Origin: Chromera velia
Lineage: Eukaryota > Sar > Chromeraceae
NCBI GenBank assembly: GCA_018398765.1
Contig: JAHBMJ010003202.1
Span: 1-30,000, forward strand
DNA: 30,000 nucleotides
Direction: 5' to 3'
The notes under the pieces are model-generated. The model saw nothing but the letters and a program-made list of their open reading frames with translations. It ran no database searches and was not told the origin of the DNA. The position numbers and the translations under genes are program-made. This document shows, one piece after another, positions 21,613 through 29,869 of this stretch. How positions within the stretch are numbered: position 1 is the stretch's first letter; each line of letters starts with the position of its first letter.

Positions 21613-22778
21613 GGGCATGTAATTGTACAAGGACAGCATATGCACACGCACAGGAACGGAGCCCCGTTTTTCTGCTCGGTCTCCGCTGAATGTTTCCTCT
21701 CAGCCAGGTCTGTCGTGAATGTCAGTGAGTGCGTGAGTGAACGAGTGAGTGAACACGAAAGCAAATGAGTGGATGAAGACGAAACACGGTGTCTTGGATT
21801 CTTTCATTTTGAAACATCCGTTGTTCATCAATTCCTTCTTTCGTTTGGTCTCCCCCCCAGGAGTGGATTGACAGTCATGCGGGTCGGTTTCACGTTCAAT
21901 TCTCCAACTTCAAAGGGAACACGCACATGCAGACAGTCACTGTCTTTCTTCAAAGTGTCTTGGGATTTTGCCTCTCTCTTTCTCTGTACATGTACATCTG
22001 TGCGTATGTTGTTGACTGCTCCTTACCCGGGAGGCTCGCCCCAGATGGGGATTTCCTGCAGTCAATCGATCAGCAACAGACACTCACACTTCCACGTGCG
22101 CATGCACAGACGTATATAGATGTACATGCATAGACCAGTAAGCATAGCACGAAAAAGAGGCCACAAATCGATCAGCCAGCGGCACCCAGACTGCTCCTGG
22201 ACCTGCGAAAGAAGTCACCATGTATACGGCCCTCTTCCTCTGGATGTCAAGAGGTCTACTAGCTTTCTTCTTTCTCTGTGGATGCACGTGCATGCGCACT
22301 TTCCGAAGAAGCCGAGACAAAGAGGGTGAGGAGTTTTCGGTGTTACTTCAAATGCTGCGAATTCGACGGAGAAAAGAGTGAAATCCGCGAAGAAAGAAAC
22401 CAAACAACACTACGACAGTACAAGGGTGCGAGTGCATTGGCAGTGGATTTGAGGTTGATGCACGCGAGGCTATCTTTCTCTCTCTTTCCAGGACGGACCT
22501 GCCAAGCGACCCCGGAGCAAACATCAGTGATGACTGCGATCTTCTCGGCCTTTTCGTGCCAGTTGGCGATGACGTCGTCCGGAATTTCGTTGAGAGGAGT
22601 GTCGACGGTAATCTTACCGGAAAGGTCAGTCACCTGCAGGCGAGGGAATTGAAATTGTGAGCCTCCCAAACCGGGCTTGGGGCGCTTTCTTCCTTCATGC
22701 TGCAGACGGACTTACTTTTGAAGTTCCTGGCCTGATGAAGAGAGGAAGACATTTGACGGAGTCATGCAAGGTCGCCAT
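15668..22778 (-). CDS. Tubulin-superfamily protein, apparently circularly permuted
   Basis: Fifteen exons on the minus strand: 22778-22716, 22633-22499, 22055-22027, 21544-21469, 20899-20808, 20588-20501, 20016-19905, 19542-19456, 18954-18911, 18512-18303, 18086-17968, 17413-17263, 17044-16958, 16414-16268, 15907-15668. They keep frame across all 14 introns and give 559 aa. Residues ~48-227 look like the tubulin C-terminal region: IAVITDVCSGVA (H9-like), KLTYIIVTPH (S8-like, 85-94), PSVLYLLAKM (H10-like), VKIAFVERLFW (S9-like, 122-132) and MYDMRAFCHWTIGEGAEE (H11/H12, 176-193; most conserved alpha-tubulin positions match). Residues ~240-382 look like the N-terminal half: MIVGIGSKGEEWG (S1/T1-like), ENCDFCFFVLDSQKA (S6/H7, cf. 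DNEA) and SSLRSVNSHLVPYPRMHF (H7-H8/S7). A novel region and an acidic tail follow. No GGGTGSG loop is found and the alpha-type H8 catalytic Glu is absent, so GTP hydrolysis is doubtful. Homology of the H11/H12 and S7 motifs is firm; the rest is aligned by eye. Confidence 0.8.
16569..16649. repeat. (GAGT)n array in an intron
   Basis: GAGT units with few interruptions lie in the intron between the last two exons of the tubulin-like gene. A mixed (TG)n(AG)n run lies further on at about 16822-16875. Confidence 0.9.
17797..18124. repeat. Three period-4 arrays around exon 11
   Basis: ATTC units lie at about 17797-17830, CTGC then CTGA units at about 17925-17966 and GGTA units at about 18093-18123. 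The second abuts the splice donor and the third abuts the acceptor of the tubulin-like gene's exon at 18086-17968. Confidence 0.85.
20441..20500. repeat. (TGTC)n array abutting a splice donor
   Basis: On the plus strand TGTC units run up to the exon edge at 20501. On the coding strand the intron therefore begins GTCAGACAGACAGACAGACA, so the donor is the first unit of the array. Confidence 0.9.
21220..21373. repeat. Three-copy ~50-bp tandem repeat in an intron
   Basis: Units start at 21220 (54 bp), 21274 (50 bp) and 21324 (50 bp), each beginning ATGGATCAATTGAGAGAATC or a close variant and ending ACTATGTGGCAGC. The last two are identical. The array lies in intron 4 of the tubulin-like gene. 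Confidence 0.95.
21573..21611. repeat. (GACA)n array in an intron
   Basis: Clean GACA/ACAG tetranucleotides lie in intron 3 of the tubulin-like gene, about 30 bp from the acceptor of exon 4. Confidence 0.9.
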
Positions 22779-23521
22779 CCTTGCAAGTCTGGTGTTTTCT
22801 TGTATAAAGACGTTCGAGCTCGGTCAGAAGATTCTCTTTCGGTCAATGTCTTGCGGCTGTGTTGTGCGATGAAGATAGCAAGAGCGGCACTTCTGAAGAC
22901 TGTCGACTTTCTCGGCTGATGGGAACTGATAGGCTTCTTGCAACGCTTCAGTTTGGAACACTTTTAAAACCCGGAGTGCGCACGTGTTGTCAAGAGCCGA
23001 TTTGGACGAGGGGCCGGTGTGCTCCGAATTAAGTCAATTAAGGCTGCACGCGGTGGATTGCCCTCTCCGCGAATGCATGCATGAATAACGGGCCCCATGC
23101 AGCGCGGGGAAAATTTTCACATCAACCAATTGCCAACGAAAGCGCGGTTTTTTTTCGAAAAGGTCGTCGGAACATCCGAGGAACACAGGCACGCGCGGCA
23201 GTGCCGGGGCCTTTGGGGCTGCGGGGAAACAACTGTTGCATGTTTACGACGTGCGTGTTTCACAGTTTCACGGCGCGCGCGTAGTTATGCCCGACTGTTG
23301 CATGCAATCCGTTGCTTGTCGAAAACGGTTGACGCTTATGCTGAAATTGACGTGACTGGAACCATATGCATGTAGCTTTATCAGGAAGGCAGGCGATCTC
23401 TGTTAAGCCAAAGTCATTGTCACTCGCTCTTAGCAGACCGAAGCAGAAGATCACACCTGAGAGAAGCATATATATACACACTCAACTGTTGCACGAGGAG
23501 AAACTTCGATTGATCGAGAGG
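22779..23521. promoter_or_regulatory. Divergent intergenic region between tubulin-like gene and gene B
   Basis: The two genes diverge from this 743-bp interval. It contains a GAATGCATGCATGAA site at about 23071, one copy of a local repeat at 23121-23272 and TATATATA at about 23469-23476, some 45 bp before the gene B ATG. A short first-exon 5' UTR for gene B would fit. Promoter roles are inferred. Confidence 0.35.
23121..23272 (+). repeat. Local direct repeat, copy 1
   Basis: This copy shares AGGAACACAG-CACGCGCGGC, AGTGCCGGGGCCTTTGGGG and GGGAAACAACTGTTG with 23766-23900, in the same orientation. It lies upstream of gene B; the second copy is inside the gene B intron. Confidence 0.85.
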
Positions 23522-25279
23522 ATGTTGCGAGGTGTTGCAGTGACCGCGGTACTCGTGCTGTTCAAGTCAGAGTCTGGGGTCGCAATGGAAGTCCAGAGAA
23601 TGCAGAAGCTGCCAGACTCAGTCGACAGGGAGTGGACGTTCCGGAAGAGAGACCGATGGGTGTCTGCAAAGGCTGTGCGCAGACTTACAGGAGAAGGTAC
23701 GTTGGCAAACAAACAAACGAACAAGCAAGCAAGCAAGCAAGCAGAGATGGCCAAGCCGACTGTGGCATCTACCAATAGCCAACAAAAGCGCGCTTTTTTC
23801 CAGAAAAGTAGGTCTGAACACCCGAGGAACACAGACACGCGCGGCAGTGCCGGGGCCTTTGGGGGGAAACAACTGTTGTTTACGACTTGTTTCTCACGGG
23901 TGTTCGGCTTCTTCCTCTTCCTCCTCGCCGCCTCCTCCTATGTATTCTCCTCATCTTCCTCCTTCTACTTCTTCCTCTTCCTTGCGTTTGTCTGGCACTT
24001 CCCAGATTCGATCATGCCAACGACCGTGCAGCCCTCCCTTTCTCTTCTCTTCATGCTCGGTGCAGGAAGCGTTCAACGGGACTCCACGTTCATGGGCATG
24101 AGCACCTTCCTCTCCTCTGCGGATGTATGGACCGGGTTCAACCACTTCGAAAGTTCCGTCGGCATGACAGACGAGAGCGGAGACGACGAGAACGACGAGA
24201 GCACAACCACCGTCTCCAACATCCAACGCTCCTCCCTCACCACCCTCCTTGCCTTCGACCACGTATTTGAGTACTGCGACGCCAACGCCCAGCCCGGATA
24301 CCAAGCCGAGTCCAACGACACCCTCACAGGCTGGTACAACCTCAGATACCGATGGCCTTCCTGGTCTCCCATTCCGTTGGGAGGGCGGAAGTGGGATCCA
24401 TTCTCCTGTACAAAGACCACTGTGCCCGGCTCAGGGACAGAGGAGGAATTCGACGTCCACTCCTGTGAGGCCAACACTCAGGACGATGTCTTCAAGTTCA
24501 GAGCTAGTGTGGCAGACGGGTTTGCGAAGATTCAAGGACACGAGTTGGAACCGAGCGACGTGAAGATTGACGTCGACTTGACATGGTTCAACAACCCGAA
24601 TATGCCCGCATCAAACCCTATCGAATCCGAAAGCAACTCCCACCTAGGCCCCTCTTCCCTCAGTTGCGCTCAACTGTGCGTGTCTGCACACATGTTTTCG
24701 AAAGCGAAGGAACGATCGGTTACAGTTGAGAAAGAAGAGTTGGTCAATGGAGGCACTGAGAGTCGGTACACCTATCTGTCAGGAGACGGCACGCGTGTGT
24801 TGTTTGATTTTGACCTCGCTGAGTTGAATGGTGCCAGCGTGAACCTGCAGAGATTTGACAGCCTTCCAGATTCCCTTCCGAGAAAGACAGAGATAGAAGC
24901 CGAACGCAGACGATACAAGAATTGGGCCGGTTTCACGAAAGCAGAGTGGTTGCTTTTCTGCTTCGATGCGGTGCGGCCTTCCAGCACGCCCAATGTGTCG
25001 TGGGATCCGGAACTGCGCGTCGTGGCTCCGTCGACTGATGCAGACGACGGGGGATGCGGCAGCGGGTCTGGATGCGATACTGATGGGGGCTCTGGCGACG
25101 CCGCAAGCGGCACGGACGGAGGATCCACTGACCCCCCATCAAGTGAAGAGGGAGAAGAGAACGAACCTGAGGGCAATCTGAGGGGACCTGAAAGCTCGGA
25201 TGGATTTCGCGTGAGGGGGGTTAGGGGTATACTCGGAGGGGCCCTGTTGGTCTCTCTTCTGTTGGTCCTTTTGTTTTAA
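23522..25279 (+). CDS. Secreted, probably GPI-anchored Cys-rich protein B
   Basis: Exons 23522-23696 and 24066-25279 encode 462 aa, almost the same length as protein A (460 aa). The intron (GTACGT...TGCAG, 369 nt) sits at the same codon as in A, after (D/G)EG. The N-terminus MLRGVAVTAVLVLFKSESGV is a short, somewhat weak signal peptide, followed by VDREWTFRKRDRWVSAKAV as in A. The central domain repeats every motif listed for A, including WDPFSCTKTTVP, FDVHSCEANTQDDVFKFRAS and LSCAQLCVSAHMFS. The tail is Gly/Asp/Ser-rich and ends GILGGALLVSLLLVLLF, a GPI-type or membrane tail with no cytoplasmic part. The unspliced frame stays open upstream and through the intron; I prefer splicing because protein A lacks that segment. 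Family not recognised. Confidence 0.85.
   Translation: MLRGVAVTAVLVLFKSESGVAMEVQRMQKLPDSVDREWTFRKRDRWVSAKAVRRLTGEGTLANKQTNKQASKQAEMAKPTVASTNSQQKRAFFQKSRSEHPRNTDTRGSAGAFGGKQLLFTTCFSRVFGFFLFLLAASSYVFSSSSSFYFFLFLAFVWHFPDSIMPTTVQPSLSLLFMLGAGSVQRDSTFMGMSTFLSSADVWTGFNHFESSVGMTDESGDDENDESTTTVSNIQRSSLTTLLAFDHVFEYCDANAQPGYQAESNDTLTGWYNLRYRWPSWSPIPLGGRKWDPFSCTKTTVPGSGTEEEFDVHSCEANTQDDVFKFRASVADGFAKIQGHELEPSDVKIDVDLTWFNNPNMPASNPIESESNSHLGPSSLSCAQLCVSAHMFSKAKERSVTVEKEELVNGGTESRYTYLSGDGTRVLFDFDLAELNGASVNLQRFDSLPDSLPRKTEIEAERRRYKNWAGFTKAEWLLFCFDAVRPSSTPNVSWDPELRVVAPSTDADDGGCGSGSGCDTDGGSGDAASGTDGGSTDPPSSEEGEENEPEGNLRGPESSDGFRVRGVRGILGGALLVSLLLVLLF
23766..23900 (+). repeat. Local direct repeat, copy 2 (intronic)
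   Basis: It lies inside the gene B intron, just after an (AAGC)n array at about 23724-23742, and matches the copy at 23121-23272 with small indels. One of the two probably arose by duplication or insertion. Confidence 0.85.
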
Positions 25280-26270
25280 TTCCTTTCGATCGAATCGGAT
25301 CAAGAGGTCTCGAGAGTCTGGCAATCATGCAGGGGGATCGAGGCATTTGATTCTCTGTCCAACAAATTTCGTCACACACAAGAGAGTCTGACGCAGAGAA
25401 ATTCTGCATTGTCTCTCTCTTGTCCTGTCTATTGACTGCGCATGCGTCGGACAGTAGGGGGAGTTGGAGCTTTCCGGCAGTTAACATAAGTGTCGGGACT
25501 CAGCTTCCTTCCTCGCTGCCGTCTGTTCTTTCTTTCTTTGTCCCTTTTTTTTTAGTTGAGATGTGTTCAACTGAAAGAGCTAGGAAGGGAGAGACCGTCA
25601 AATTGACATCGATCCGTGCCTCTCCCTCCCTCATGCTTGGTTTCATGCGTGCGTCAACCCGTGTGTATTTATTTTTTCTTTCCCCAGCTTTTTGCGTCTT
25701 CAACTCAAGCGAGGGCCTCAAACAGGCAGACTCCTTGAGATCGGACAGGCAGATGCGCACCCAAACAATTGGCTTTCATGTTGTTCTCTTCTCACTCATG
25801 AAAGCAGTTTGAAAAAATCTGACAGACTCGTGGAATGAATGAGTTTGGAGGGTGCCTTGTCTTGTGTGGTACGAGGGAAAACAGTCAGCACAGAGAGGGA
25901 AAGGATGCTGTTCTGTGTAAATGCTGTGGACTGTGCTGCAGATGCCTTGTGGTTGATGCGTTGCTGCTTCAAAGCTTCGATCGTGAATGCACAGCTAGCC
26001 TAACTACCGAATTGGCGTGCGTCGCTTTGAGTTCAGAAAGACATGTCGGAAAGAGTCACATGTCAGACCAGAAGTGCAGTGTGTGAAAGAAGGTCTGCAT
26101 GCAGGAACAGGGATGATCTGAGGGATCCACCTGTCTCATTGAAGAATATCCAAAAGACTGTCGAATGCCAATGCTGCCGAGGAGTACCAAGAAGTCATAG
26201 CGTCTTAAAAGGGAAGACAAAAGAATTTCTGAGGATGACAATTCCATATTACGTGACGTACAGTGAAACC
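25280..26270. other. Intergenic region downstream of gene B
   Basis: Open frames of 76-130 codons occur but carry no domain, splice-bounded block or homology to neighbouring genes. CT-rich stretches and TGCATGCA sites are present. I see no supported gene. Confidence 0.5.
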
Positions 26271-26761
26271 TAGATCGAGTGAAACACAATGTACTACGCA
26301 ATATATATAAAAGTTTTTAATCATCTATGAAATGAAGATAATCAATTTAATGGATAGCTTCATTGAATATGAAAAGACTCGGAGCATTAAATTAGTTTTA
26401 ATAGGTTTGATGAGTTTTTTATGTGTTGTTTTCTTTTTTTTCTAATAATCTGTTACAGACTTTTACTAATTTATCAGTGTAAAACTTTATTAGTTCATCC
26501 AAACTTCATCATCTTCTACACCGTTTTTTCTTTTTTAAAATAATCCCTTATAAAATTTTATGAGCAGTTCATTAAGATGAATAATCAACGTAATGTTTAA
26601 TACCATCCTGCACAGACTTAAAAAGTTAAAGGAATTTATAGCAATAATAATCGGTAATTTAAAGAAATTTAAACTAATTTAAACATGAATTTTAAGGAAT
26701 TCAAATTTAAAAAAAAATAAAAGAATTAATTTATAATTTCATTTTTCACGATCTTTGGAGG
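26271..26761. other. AT-rich island, no gene seen
   Basis: Very AT-rich with poly-A and TTTAAA runs. No open frame of note and no clear repeats beyond homopolymers. Confidence 0.6.
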
Positions 26762-26900
26762 ACCGTGACAGATGGAGACCGAACTTGAAACGACCCCCCC
26801 TCCTAAAAAAAAATAAAAAAATCTGATATATGAGAGTGCGTCTGATCTCAGGGCCTCTTAGGTCTCTGAGCTGATATTTCAGTAGAGCTGAGCTACCGGG
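26762..26900 (-). repeat. Short structured repeat, copy 3
   Basis: On the minus strand the element begins GCCCGGTAGCTCAGCTCTAC, very like the 5' end and A box of a tRNA gene. It continues CTAAGAGGCCCTGAGATCAG, an A/T-rich stretch, GGGGGGGTCG, GTTCGGTCTCC (B-box-like) and TGTCACGGTC. The same order occurs in copy 4. A tRNA-derived SINE is the most economical reading, but no terminal duplication was identified. Confidence 0.7.
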
Positions 26901-27632
26901 CATGCACCCGCATGTACGAAGCGATAGCCACGCAGATCCTCTATTTTTTCTATACATGATTTAATTAAGTGACTTCAAAAGCGGTGGAGGTTAACGGAGG
27001 CGATTAAAGTTGATGAGATAAATAGAAGAGGAACTAGGCAAAAACGTGATAGAGAGGTAGATGGATTCAGAAACTAACGTTGGATAGACTAGATAGAAAC
27101 AGGCTTAGGCATAACACCCAATACCGCACGAACTAACTGCTGGTATGCTAGGACGTGCCATGCCTCTATGAACCCTAGCTCAAGAAAACGTTTTTTTCGA
27201 TCTCCTTTGTCTCTTTTCTCTCTCTTTTGTTTATCCATTCTGTCCTGAAGCCGCGATTGATAAACTGAATTGAAGTGATCAAAGTCGCTTTTGTTTTAGC
27301 CGTTCATGGTTTTAGAATGGAACTTATCGACAAACTAGGCTAAATACGATAAAAAGATCCGTTTCCCATATATGGGGATATGGCAGGCATATGACAAAAC
27401 CCTCAATCATTATTTTTCTATGTATGCAGCTATATATACGGGATATACCCAACCAGTTTGGTGACTGCCTCGGAGGGCCATTTGGGGGGTTGGCCATATA
27501 ATTTGATTGATACAAACCATTATGCGGGGGCTTGGGCATGTCTTGCCTGCAATGTATATAGCAAGTGCATGGCGGGGGCCACGGCAACGCACGTAAAATA
27601 TGTTTTTCGGGACCGCGCATGTGCACAAACAT
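26901..27632. other. Intergenic, no gene seen
   Basis: A 102-132 codon minus-strand frame covers about 27324-27808, but part of its apparent peptide repetition comes from the DNA repeat at 27633-27762. No recognised domain. A CCTCGGAGGGCC string at about 27469 resembles the edge of the structured repeat without the rest. Confidence 0.45.
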
Positions 27633-27762
27633 GCAACTCCGTACGAGTTACTTGAGGGGCACGTACCATGAGCTAGGAGCGACGTAATAATCAAGCTAGT
27701 AATTAATGCGATCGCGGCTCCGTGCGAGTTGCTTGAGGGGCATATTTTGGAATTAGGGCGAC
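27633..27762. repeat. Two diverged ~48-bp direct repeats
   Basis: Copies at 27633-27683 and 27715-27762 share CTCCGT(A/G)CGAGTT(A/G)CTTGAGGGGCA and end (G)GAGCGAC or GGGCGAC. The second runs straight into structured-repeat copy 4. Confidence 0.8.
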
Positions 27763-27900
27763 ACCGTGACAGACAAATAAACAGACTGACACCGAACCCC
27801 CCCCCCAAAAATGAAAAAATGCGTTATGCGAATGCGTGCGATCTCAGGGCCTCTCGGCTGATCTCAGCAGAGCTGAGCTGCCCCCCGAGGCGATAGCGAT
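27762..27900 (-). repeat. Short structured repeat, copy 4
   Basis: On the minus strand: TCGCCTCGGGGGGCAGCTCA, GCTCTGCTGAGATCAGCCGA, GAGGCCCTGAGATCGC, an A/T stretch, poly-G, GGTTCGGTGTC (close to the B-box consensus GGTTCGANNCC) and TCTGTCACGGT. It is about the same length as copy 3 and colinear with it. CTCAGC-AGA-GCTGAG forms a perfect hairpin at about 27862-27876. Confidence 0.75.
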
Positions 27901-28275
27901 ACATACCATAGCGATGCCTGCATGCATGCGCGGGAGTCGGGTGACGATTCAAACCGACAAATCCTGCGCAACTGTCGACCATGCATGCATGCAGGGCCAT
28001 GCATTGCAGGTAATTGCAGGCCGGCTTCTTAATTACCTTTACAGGACCTGAAGGACACAGCGTTGCGGATTTCTTAGCGTCGTGTTGAAACGATGAGCAT
28101 GACTGGAGACCGTCTGTAAAACTGAATCTGACGCGAGCAAATGCTGAACCCTCCGTGCAGCCATGTGTTTCAAAAAAAGATTCTGGAAAGCGTCTCTCTG
28201 TTTCCGCGTGTACCGACAGCTATATAACCCCTGGCTCATGCATGTCTTTTAGACTTTGACAATTGAATACCAACC
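27901..28275. promoter_or_regulatory. Upstream region of the 28276 gene
   Basis: Several TGCATGCA-type sites lie at about 27918-27995. TATATAA at 28221-28227 is about 50 bp before the ATG at 28276 and is the best TATA candidate. Assignment is by position only. Confidence 0.3.
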
Positions 28276-29869
28276 ATGAGTTCCTTGTTCAAGCTCCACT
28301 TTGTACTCTGCTTCCTGTTGCCGTTCGTGCGGTGGTCCAAGGCGGTCTGTTACCTGACGGGGGATGCCGACTGTGCGGTGTGCTGGTTGGACTCCGGGAC
28401 AGTCGACGCAGTGCCCAGTGCCCCCATGCCCTGTCCGCCTGGGCTGCAGCTCGTCTGGGACACCCCGCCCCCCGATTCCTTCTATGAAGACGAGATTTCA
28501 ACGGTACGTCGAATGAGTGCATGATTCAGTCCGCTGCCGGGGTATGCGCAATGCATGCGCCTGCTGAGGGAGTGACTGACCTTTCTTTCAACCGTGCTTT
28601 GCATGACATACATTTCCAATGAACGTTTTTCTTTCTTTGCCTCCATCAAAGGAAACTTCCTTCAGAGGGAGGACCCGGTCTGTGCTGCGATCTGCGAAAA
28701 TCTCCCGCTAGCTGAATCTCTGATCGAAAGCTCGTGGCACGCCATATCCGCATCTATATATCTGCACATTCATGCATGTGAGTAGAAGAAGGTGCCGGCT
28801 CGAGGCCAATAAATCCGTCCGAATGCATCTCTCTCTCTCTCTCTCTCGCACGCGCGCGCGCTCTCGTCTGAGTGGTCTCTGCTGTGTCGTGCAGGCTGTG
28901 TACACGTTCACAGTCGACACCGACGCCTATCCCACTGTGAAGAGTCGGGGAAAGGACATCAGTCACGGGAACGTCCATTCCTGTCTGGCTGGGAGAGGGG
29001 CCTGCACTCCGTTTGTCTCAAACTCACCAGGTGAACCAGAAGCAAATCCACTGCAGCTGGGAATATGCATGAAGTGGCAGCATGTGGTTTCGCTTTTTTC
29101 AGACTCAACTGACGAGAAGGTCTCATTTCCATTCATAAGCAGGCATCGATGAACTGCTCCCCCCATGTCGACACATGACACATATGCGTGTACGGAGAAG
29201 GTTGTACACGAACGCAACGCAAGATAGAGACGCACGCTCCCTGTGTCTGCGTGTCAGATACAGAAAGTGCTTTCTTCCTTCCCTGTGAATTTCCCGTTAT
29301 TTTCTTTTTTGACTCCTTTCTTCCTCGGCTCTCCCTTTCCGTTCTCTCTCTCTCTCTCTCTTTCATTCCTCCTTTTCTTTCTTTCCTTCTTTCTGCCTTT
29401 TCTTATTTGTTTTTTATCACACTCTACACTCCAAAAACATGTTGGGGAGAGATATGGAGGGATACACACCGTGCAGTACTGGTCTTGCAGATTCATCCCC
29501 TTGCCGCCCTCGCAGGTCTTCGTGGTCGTGCAGTGCAAACAAAAACTCTTTTGCTGTCTGTTGAAATAGCTCGTTGGTTCGCATATCGATACATTCTAGC
29601 CACCTTCTGGGTTTTGTCTGTGTATTCTCTGTCCGTCTGTCCGTCTGTCCGTCTGTCCGTCTGTCTGCCTCCCTCTCTGTTCCTCTGTCTGCCTGTCTGT
29701 GTGTCTGAGTGTCTGCCGACTTGCAGGACTGTCGACACACACGGAGGCGCTGACCGCAGATTTGACAAACGGCAACACCGCTTCGTTTCGGTCAGAGATG
29801 GAGTTGAGTGCAGAGAAGTACGTCGCCATCGCCCACGTACAGTACTTCACTGTCATTGACGGCGAACAG
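28276..29869 (+). CDS. Secreted or receptor-like protein (5' part), unknown family
   Basis: Exons 28276-28503, 28895-29030 and 29727-29869 join in phase to give 169 residues, and a GTACGC donor at 29870 shows the gene continues beyond the window. The ATG starts a strong signal peptide (MSSLFKLHFVLCFLLPFVRW, then SKA). The mature N-terminus is Cys-rich (VCYLTGDADCAVCWLDSG, then MPCPPG and WDTPPP). The second exon encodes AVYTFTVDTDAYP and HSCLAGRGACTPF. The third encodes SEMELSAEKYVAIAHVQYFT, alternating like beta strands. It may be the ectodomain of a larger membrane protein, but no transmembrane segment is within view. The donor GTGAAC at 29031 is atypical, so the second junction is less sure; a 24-nt extra exon at 29491-29514 is a possible alternative. 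Function not recognised. Confidence 0.7.
28829..28865. repeat. (CT)n-(CG)n run in an intron
   Basis: CT units pass into CGCG units at about 28850-28862, upstream of the second exon of the 28276 gene. Intronic. Confidence 0.85.
29625..29705. repeat. (GTCC/GTCT)n array in an intron
   Basis: Period-4 units GTCC-GTCT alternate from about 29630 to 29665 and then decay. It lies about 20-100 bp before the acceptor of the third exon of the 28276 gene. Confidence 0.85.

Noticed and set aside
23366-25279. A single 637-codon open frame read as an uninterrupted gene B
   Set aside because: It includes a 5' non-coding stretch and a GT...TGCAG intron. Protein A has the spliced arrangement at the same codon, and the extra 123 residues contain repeat-derived sequence.
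26850-26900. A functional tRNA gene on the minus strand
   Set aside because: The A-box-like start is good, but no cloverleaf with anticodon and acceptor stem can be closed, and related copies show it is a repeat.
27324-27808. Minus-strand frames with a repeated CPSSNS peptide as a gene
   Set aside because: The peptide repetition is explained by the non-coding direct repeat at 27633-27762.
29188-29859. A 223-codon plus-strand frame
   Set aside because: It is intron sequence with CT and GTCC repeats; the true exon at 29727-29869 uses another frame that continues the upstream exons in phase.
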